Source of the DNA: Phocoena phocoena
Lineage: Eukaryota; Chordata; Mammalia; Artiodactyla; Phocoenidae
Direction: 5' to 3'
Assembly (NCBI RefSeq): GCF_963924675.1
Contig: NC_089221.1
Location: 140,162,263 to 140,226,262 of the forward strand
DNA length: 64,000 nt
The notes under the pieces are model-generated. The model saw nothing but the letters and a program-made list of their open reading frames with translations, did not search any database and was not told the origin of the DNA. This document shows positions 59,281 to 64,000 of the stretch, one piece after another (within the stretch, counting starts at the first letter, position 1; every line of letters begins with the position of its first letter). Both the position numbers and the translations under genes were made by a program.

Positions 59281-60010
59281 AGACCTTCTGTAAAATAGAA
59301 GCAAAACTAAGCACAGTATTCATATGTCTTATTAAAAAATGTGGGACGTTTAAAATTGGGCTTGCCATTTCTCTGCCAGAAAAAGATATTTAGTCAATTT
59401 AAGATTGAAAAGAAAGGTGGGCACTATGTATATATATCAAATGGAAAGTAAAAGAGAAATGAAGTAAATGAATCCAGGAATTTCCAATGGAGCTCACCGG
59501 AAAAAAAAAAAAAAAAAAAAAGAGAGAAGCCAGATGAACAACAGACTCTAAGCACACACGTGATAACAAACATGCAATGATGTATAGACTCACAGCCTCT
59601 CTCCCGAAGTTAGGTCTGACTCTGCATTGGGGGTGGGAAGGGCGGTCTGCGAGGCAAAATGTATGTCAGACAGGCCCAAGGCACACATTCCTGTGGATGC
59701 CTCTGCCTCGGGTGCCTTGCCTAGATCACGAGCCAGAGAGTCCCACCTTGCCTGGATCTCTCTGAACAGAACCTCTATTCAGATCCCTAATCCACTGGTT
59801 CTCATTCACCCAAGCACCCTAGGCTCCATATTTAATCTCTGTAGATTCAGGGCACAGTATGTTTCTCTTTGCCTCAGCGGATTGTTCTGGTCTCTAGACA
59901 TTATCCTTAGTTATTTAGAGTTATTATGCCAGCCTGATCCCCCCCAGCCACTGGTTACCCTCTAAAACTCACTTCCAGTCCCTTTGGCTCACAGTCAATG
60001 AAATGCTACA
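59281..60010. other. Unique DNA with an isolated A tract
   Basis: No gene. A run of 21 A at 59501-59521 has no SINE or L1 body directly 5' of it. Confidence 0.5.
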
Positions 60011-60014
60011 TGAT

Positions 60015-60225
60015 ACAGTAGAACGAAGTTTCCAAGTCAGACAGACCTTGGTCCATGCCTGTTCCTTCACAAACTGCTGTGTGAGTCTCAGCAAGTTGCT
60101 TCACCTCTCTGAGTTTCAGTTCCACACTTGTAGAATTATTGTCTAGATTTACAATAACTTCTAAAACACAATTCACTGGCACATCACATACACTCAAAGT
60201 TATAGTAATTATTATTAAATATGTA
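60015..60225 (+). repeat. MIR SINE
   Basis: Sense MIR: 'gtcagacagaccttggtcca', 'actgctgtgtgagtctcagc', 'aagttgcttcacctctctga' and 'ttcactggcacatcacatac'. Confidence 0.82.
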
Positions 60226-60571
60226 AGAAAGGCCAGGAAATGCAAAAGGTTTGGCACATTCGAGGACCAGGAGACAGTGTGGCTGCAGAAGTAGCATGCT
60301 CAGGGGAAAAAGGATCACTGTTAAACATATAAAGAGCAAATGGGTTCAATTTGAACCACAGAAAGAGTGCAACAAGAAACTATTCCCAAGTCTTTGAATC
60401 ACTCAGTGAGCCAATGAACAAGGGGGCACTGAATCTCTGAGACAGCATAGTAACAGGTTTCTTGCTCAGGATTGAGCTGTAGGTAGTGACTGTCACAGCA
60501 ATGTTGGGAAAACGCTTGTGTTCCAGAGAACTCCTGCCTTGTAAATATGTCTCAACCTATTTTAGGCACAC
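60226..60571. other. Unique DNA
   Basis: No gene or repeat recognised. Confidence 0.45.
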
Positions 60572-60631
60572 TTTAAGGTAGCAACTGACAACTAAATGAT
60601 TGTTAAAGTAGCAACTGACAACTAAATGATT
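60572..60631. repeat. 30-bp tandem duplication
   Basis: Two units of 30 bp built on 'gtagcaactgacaactaaat' and 'gatt(g/c)tt', starting near 60572 and 60602, differ by one to two bases. Confidence 0.88.
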
Positions 60632-60714
60632 CTTAGCCACCACATGTCAGTCAACCTCATAATATTCCAGCCACAAAATCTTTTCCTCCTCTGTGCTGCC
60701 ATAGAAACCTGTCC

Positions 60715-60845
60715 CTAAACCTCTTTTTTAACAGTTCATTGACTGAAATGTATGTTTCCATATAAACTGGAACGGTTTTATCTCCAGTGCCTAGAACAGT
60801 GGGACGCAAATGCTCAATAAAAACTGTATTCAGACATTTTCTTCC
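60715..60845 (+). repeat. L2 LINE 3' end
   Basis: 'atctccagtgcctagaacag' and 'gcaaatgctcaataaaaact' match the L2 3' end. Confidence 0.65.
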
Positions 60846-60959
60846 ATGTTTGGAATATCTTTCTCCTCTCACTTGCTTTTTTTGTGAATAACTAATCTCT
60901 CAAATAAATAGATGGATTTTCTGTGTATTTCCTCTAAACTTCACTCATCACTATCACCT

Positions 60960-61105
60960 ATCCACCTGCATTATAGTTGTCTCTTTCCTTCTCTCTATTC
61001 CATCAGACAGAAACCTCCAGGAAACAGTCACATTCATTTTATTCACTATGCCCCAAGGACCAATAAAAGATGCTTAGTAAATACAGGTTGAATTAATTAA
61101 TGTCT
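60960..61105 (+). repeat. L2 LINE 3' end
   Basis: 'aacctccaggaaacagtcac', 'attcattttattcactatgc' and 'gatgcttagtaaatacaggt' followed by 'tgaatta' match the L2 3' end. It follows another L2 tip at 60845. Confidence 0.68.
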
Positions 61106-61109
61106 TGAA

Positions 61110-61890
61110 TTCATGAGAACTTGCTCAGAGGCCAATTAGCCTCAAGTTCATTTTATAGACAATGAGGTCTGTCCAGTCAGCAAATTTAGAGCAGCAGCAG
61201 AATCACAACTCACCAAGCCTGAGTTATAACTGTGGAACTCGTCCCACTGAATTTGGCTAATTTCCTGTGGCAGACATTAAGGAAGAACTATTGGCATTTA
61301 GATTTTGTTTGTTTCATTTTGTTTTGTTCTGTAGGGGGAAATGCTTTGGCATTAGTATCAGCCATTAAAAAAATAACAACAGAGAAGACATAAAAGCAGA
61401 GTATCCTAAGTACCTAGAAAAAGGTGATCAAGCAAGAAAGTGAATAAAACCAATTCATCACAAAAGAACAGAAAACAACAAATTAATTCTAAGGCTCTCT
61501 GGGGGCTAAAAACAACACATGAATAAACGCTAGCTATGCCACAAAATATTCAACAACCATGAGCCTTAATTGTTCTTTTAACAGAAAGAATCAGGCCATT
61601 TATCACAGCAGTGTTTGCCTCAACATATACCACAAGCAAAATTCTCTGTGAGGGTCCGGGGTTGAGTATGTTTGGGCTGAATGCCTCATCTTGCTCTATG
61701 ATTAACACGTATGACAGTGAAGAAACTAGTTCCACCGGTTTAATCCAGTGCTTCCCAAATTTATTGAGCTTCAAAAAAATTTGTCCTCCTCCCTTTAACA
61801 CCAATGAATACTTAAAGAAAGTAATGTTCCGTAAACCACGTTTTGGAAAATACCTGTGTATGAAGCAGGATAGAGTGGATGAAAGGGAAA
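61110..61890. other. Mostly unique DNA
   Basis: No gene. 61740-61800 ('ccagtgcttcccaaatttat') resembles the end of a hAT-Charlie MER element, weakly. Confidence 0.4.
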
Positions 61891-61893
61891 ATC

Positions 61894-63828
61894 TGGGGGT
61901 GCAGCTTCAAGATGGTGGAAAAGTAAGATGCGGAGATCACCTTCCTCCCCACAAATACATCAGAAATCCATCTACATGTGCAACAACTCCTACAGAACAC
62001 CTACTGAATGCTAGCAGAAGACCTCAGACCTCCCAAAAGGCAAGAAACCCCCCACGTACCTGGGTGGGGCAAAAGAGAAAAGAAAAAATAGAGACAAAAG
62101 AATAGGGACGGGACCTGCACCAGTGGGAGGCAGCTGTGAAGGAGGAAAGGTTTCCACACACTAGGAAGCCGCTTCACGGGCGGAGACTACGGGTGGCGGA
62201 GCGGGGAGCTACGGGGCCGTGGAGGAGAGCGCAGCCACAGGGGTGTGGAGGGCAAAGCGGAGAGATTCCCACACAGAGGATCAGTGCCGACCGGCACTCA
62301 CCAGCCCGAGAGGCTTGTCTGCTCACCCGCCGGGGTGGGCGGGGCTCGGAGCTGAGGCTCCGGCTTCGGTCGGAGCACAGGGAGAGGACTGGGGTTGGAG
62401 GCGTGAACACAGCCTATAGGGGCTAGTGCACCAGGCTAGCCGGGCGGGAGTCCGGGAAAAAGTCTGGAGCTGCCGAAGAGACGAGAGACTTTCTCTTGCC
62501 TCTTTGTTTTCTGGTGCGCGAGGAGAGGGGATTAAAATCGCCACTTAAAGAAGCTCCAGAGATGGGTGCGAGCCGCGGCTATCAGCGTGGACCGCAAAGA
62601 CGGGCATGAGACGCTAACGCTGCTGCTGCCGCCACCGGGAAGCCTGTGTGCGAGCACAGGTCACATCTCCCCTCCCGGGAGCCTGTCCAGCCCGCCAGCG
62701 CCAGGGTCCCGTGATCCAGGGACAACTTCCCCAGGAGAACGCACGGCGCAGCCTCTGCCGCCGCAGGCTCGCCCCGCACTCCGTGCCCCTCCCTCCCCCA
62801 GGCCTGAGTGAGCTAGAGCCCCCGAATCAGCGGCTCCTTTAACCCCGTCTTGTCTGAGCAAAGAACAGACGCCCTCAGGTGACCTACACGCAGAGGCGGG
62901 GCCAAATCCAAAGCTGAACCCCCGGAGCTGTGCGAACAAAGAAGAGAAAGGGAAATCTCTCCCAGCAGCCTCAGAAGCAGCAGATTAAATCTCCACAATC
63001 AACTTGATGTACCCTGAATCTGTGGAATACCTGACAACGAATCATCCCAATTTGAGGAGGAGGCCTTTGGGAGCAACAATATATATATATATATATTTTT
63101 TTTTTTTTTCCCTTTTTCTCTTTTTGTGAGTGTGTATGTGTATGCTTCTGTGTGAGATTTTGTCTCTATAGCTTTGCTTTTACCATTTGTCCTGGGGTTC
63201 TGTCTGTCCGTTTTTGTTTTTTACTTAAAACGCTTTTATTTTTCTTAATAATATTTTTTAATTTTAATAACTTTATTTTATTTTACTTTATTTTCTTCTT
63301 TGATTCTTTCTTTTTTTTCTGCCTTTTATTCTGAGCCATGTGGATGACAGGCTCTTGGTTCTCCAGCCAGGAATCAGGGCTATGCCTCTGAGGTGGGAGA
63401 GCCAAGTTCAGGACACTGGTCTACAAGAGACCTCCCAGCTCCACGTAATATCAAATGGCAAAAACCTCCTAGAGATCTCCATCTCAACACCAAGACCCAG
63501 ATCCACTCAACAGCCAGCAAGCTACAGTGCAGGACACCCTATGCCAAACAACTACCAAGACAGGAACACAACCCCATTCATTAGCATAGAGGCTGCCTAA
63601 AATCATAATAAGGCCACAGGCACCCCAAAACACACCACCAGACGTGGTACTGCCCACCAGAAATACAAGATCCAGCCTCATCCACCAGAACACAGGCACT
63701 AGTCCCCTCCACCAGGAAGCCTACTCACTGAACCAACCTTAGCCACTGGGGACAGTCACCAAAAACAACGGAAACTATGAACCTCCAGCCTGCGAAAAGG
63801 AGACCCCAAACACAGTAAGTTAAGCAAG
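61894..63828 (+). other. L1 copy D 5'UTR
   Basis: GC- and CpG-rich at 62110-62960 with two 38-bp-spaced units near 62555. The acgtca half-site present in copies A, B and C is deleted here (cacggcgcagcctctgcc at 62741). A (ta)n tract lies at 63081-63098. Confidence 0.85.
61908..61920 (+). promoter_or_regulatory. YY1-like site at the L1 5' end (copy D)
   Basis: caagatggtggaa; the reverse complement contains ccatcttg, so the YY1 core is kept although the next base changed from c to t. Confidence 0.5.
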
Positions 63829-64000
63829 ATGAGAAGACAGAGAAACACACAGAAGATGAAGGAACAAGGAAAAAACCTACCAGACCTAAGAAATGAAGAG
63901 GAAATAGGCAGTCTACCTGAAAAAGAATTCAGAATAATGATAGTAAAGATGATCCAAAATCTTGGAAATAGAATGGAGAAAATATAAGAAACGTTTAACA
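63829..64000 (+). pseudogene. L1 ORF1, 5' part with early stop (copy D)
   Basis: The initiator ATG is at 63829, and 52 codons are open (for example [19 protein letters not shown]) before a TAA at 63985-63987, where copy B has a glutamine codon. The next codons match the ORF1 coiled-coil start. The element leaves the window at 64000. Not functional without readthrough. Confidence 0.9.

Larger units (their letters stand above)
61894..64000 (+). mobile_element. L1 LINE, 5' part (copy D, runs off window)
   Basis: Starts near 'ctgggggtgcagcttcaaga' and continues to the window end within ORF1. The order matches copy B: promoter-like start, GC-rich 5'UTR, T-rich stretch, ORF1. Its 3' end and target duplication lie outside. 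Confidence 0.95.

Noticed and set aside
1..64000. Endogenous retrovirus or LTR element
   Set aside because: No LTR pair, primer-binding site or gag/pol/env-like frame was seen; the reverse-transcriptase frames are all L1 type (FADD, no protease or integrase).
1..64000. CRISPR array, operon or other prokaryotic system
   Set aside because: No spaced identical repeats and no prokaryotic gene organisation; the repeat content is mammalian.

Overview
This is a gene-poor, repeat-rich stretch of mammalian nuclear DNA, and a cetacean is the best fit. The main evidence is a set of thirteen tRNA-derived SINEs of the CHR type (the 'gcttccctggtggcgcag' family found in whales, hippos and ruminants), together with one CHR-L/Bov-tA-like SINE. 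There are also several young L1 LINEs of one lineage, a mariner of the kind known from cetartiodactyls, and ordinary old mammalian repeats (MIR, L2, MER5A, other hAT elements, L1M). No ruminant BovB was seen. I found no host protein-coding gene. Every long reading frame that makes biological sense belongs to a transposable element.

Layout. 1-704 is the end of an L1 that enters from the left. 705-2090 is mostly unique and contains a possible conserved non-coding block. 2094-3311 is a 5'-inverted (twin-primed) L1. 3312-11590 is mostly unique or old-repeat DNA carrying four CHR SINEs, one CHR-L/Bov-tA-like SINE and a MER5A. 11590-23550 is a nest: ancient L1 DNA is interrupted by a mariner, which abuts a nearly full-length L1 (14338-21480), which itself carries a SINE. 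24660-35090 is a second nest: an ancient L1 holds a full-length L1 (26763-34611) with clear target-site duplications, and that L1 holds a SINE inside ORF2. 35300-38600 has MIRs, a SINE and a tRNA-Gln-like pseudogene. 38703-45681 is a third long L1 that lacks the start of ORF2 and has a cluster of A-to-G changes. 45682-61890 is mainly unique DNA with sparse old repeats, SINEs, and a hAT element with an 8-bp duplication. 61894-64000 is the 5' part of a fourth long L1, which runs off the window.

How the parts work together. L1 ORF1 and ORF2 encode the retrotransposition machinery. The SINEs encode nothing and carry the AAAA-starting target duplications expected from the L1 endonuclease. The L1 at 26763-34611 is the best preserved: ORF1 is open for 297 codons, but ORF2 is broken by a SINE, one stop codon and one frameshift. 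All L1 copies here look inactive. The most unusual features are a variable 38-bp tandem unit and a 271-bp tandem duplication in the L1 5'UTRs, the strand-biased A-to-G cluster, the twin-primed L1, and the same-strand orientation of all six young L1 copies.
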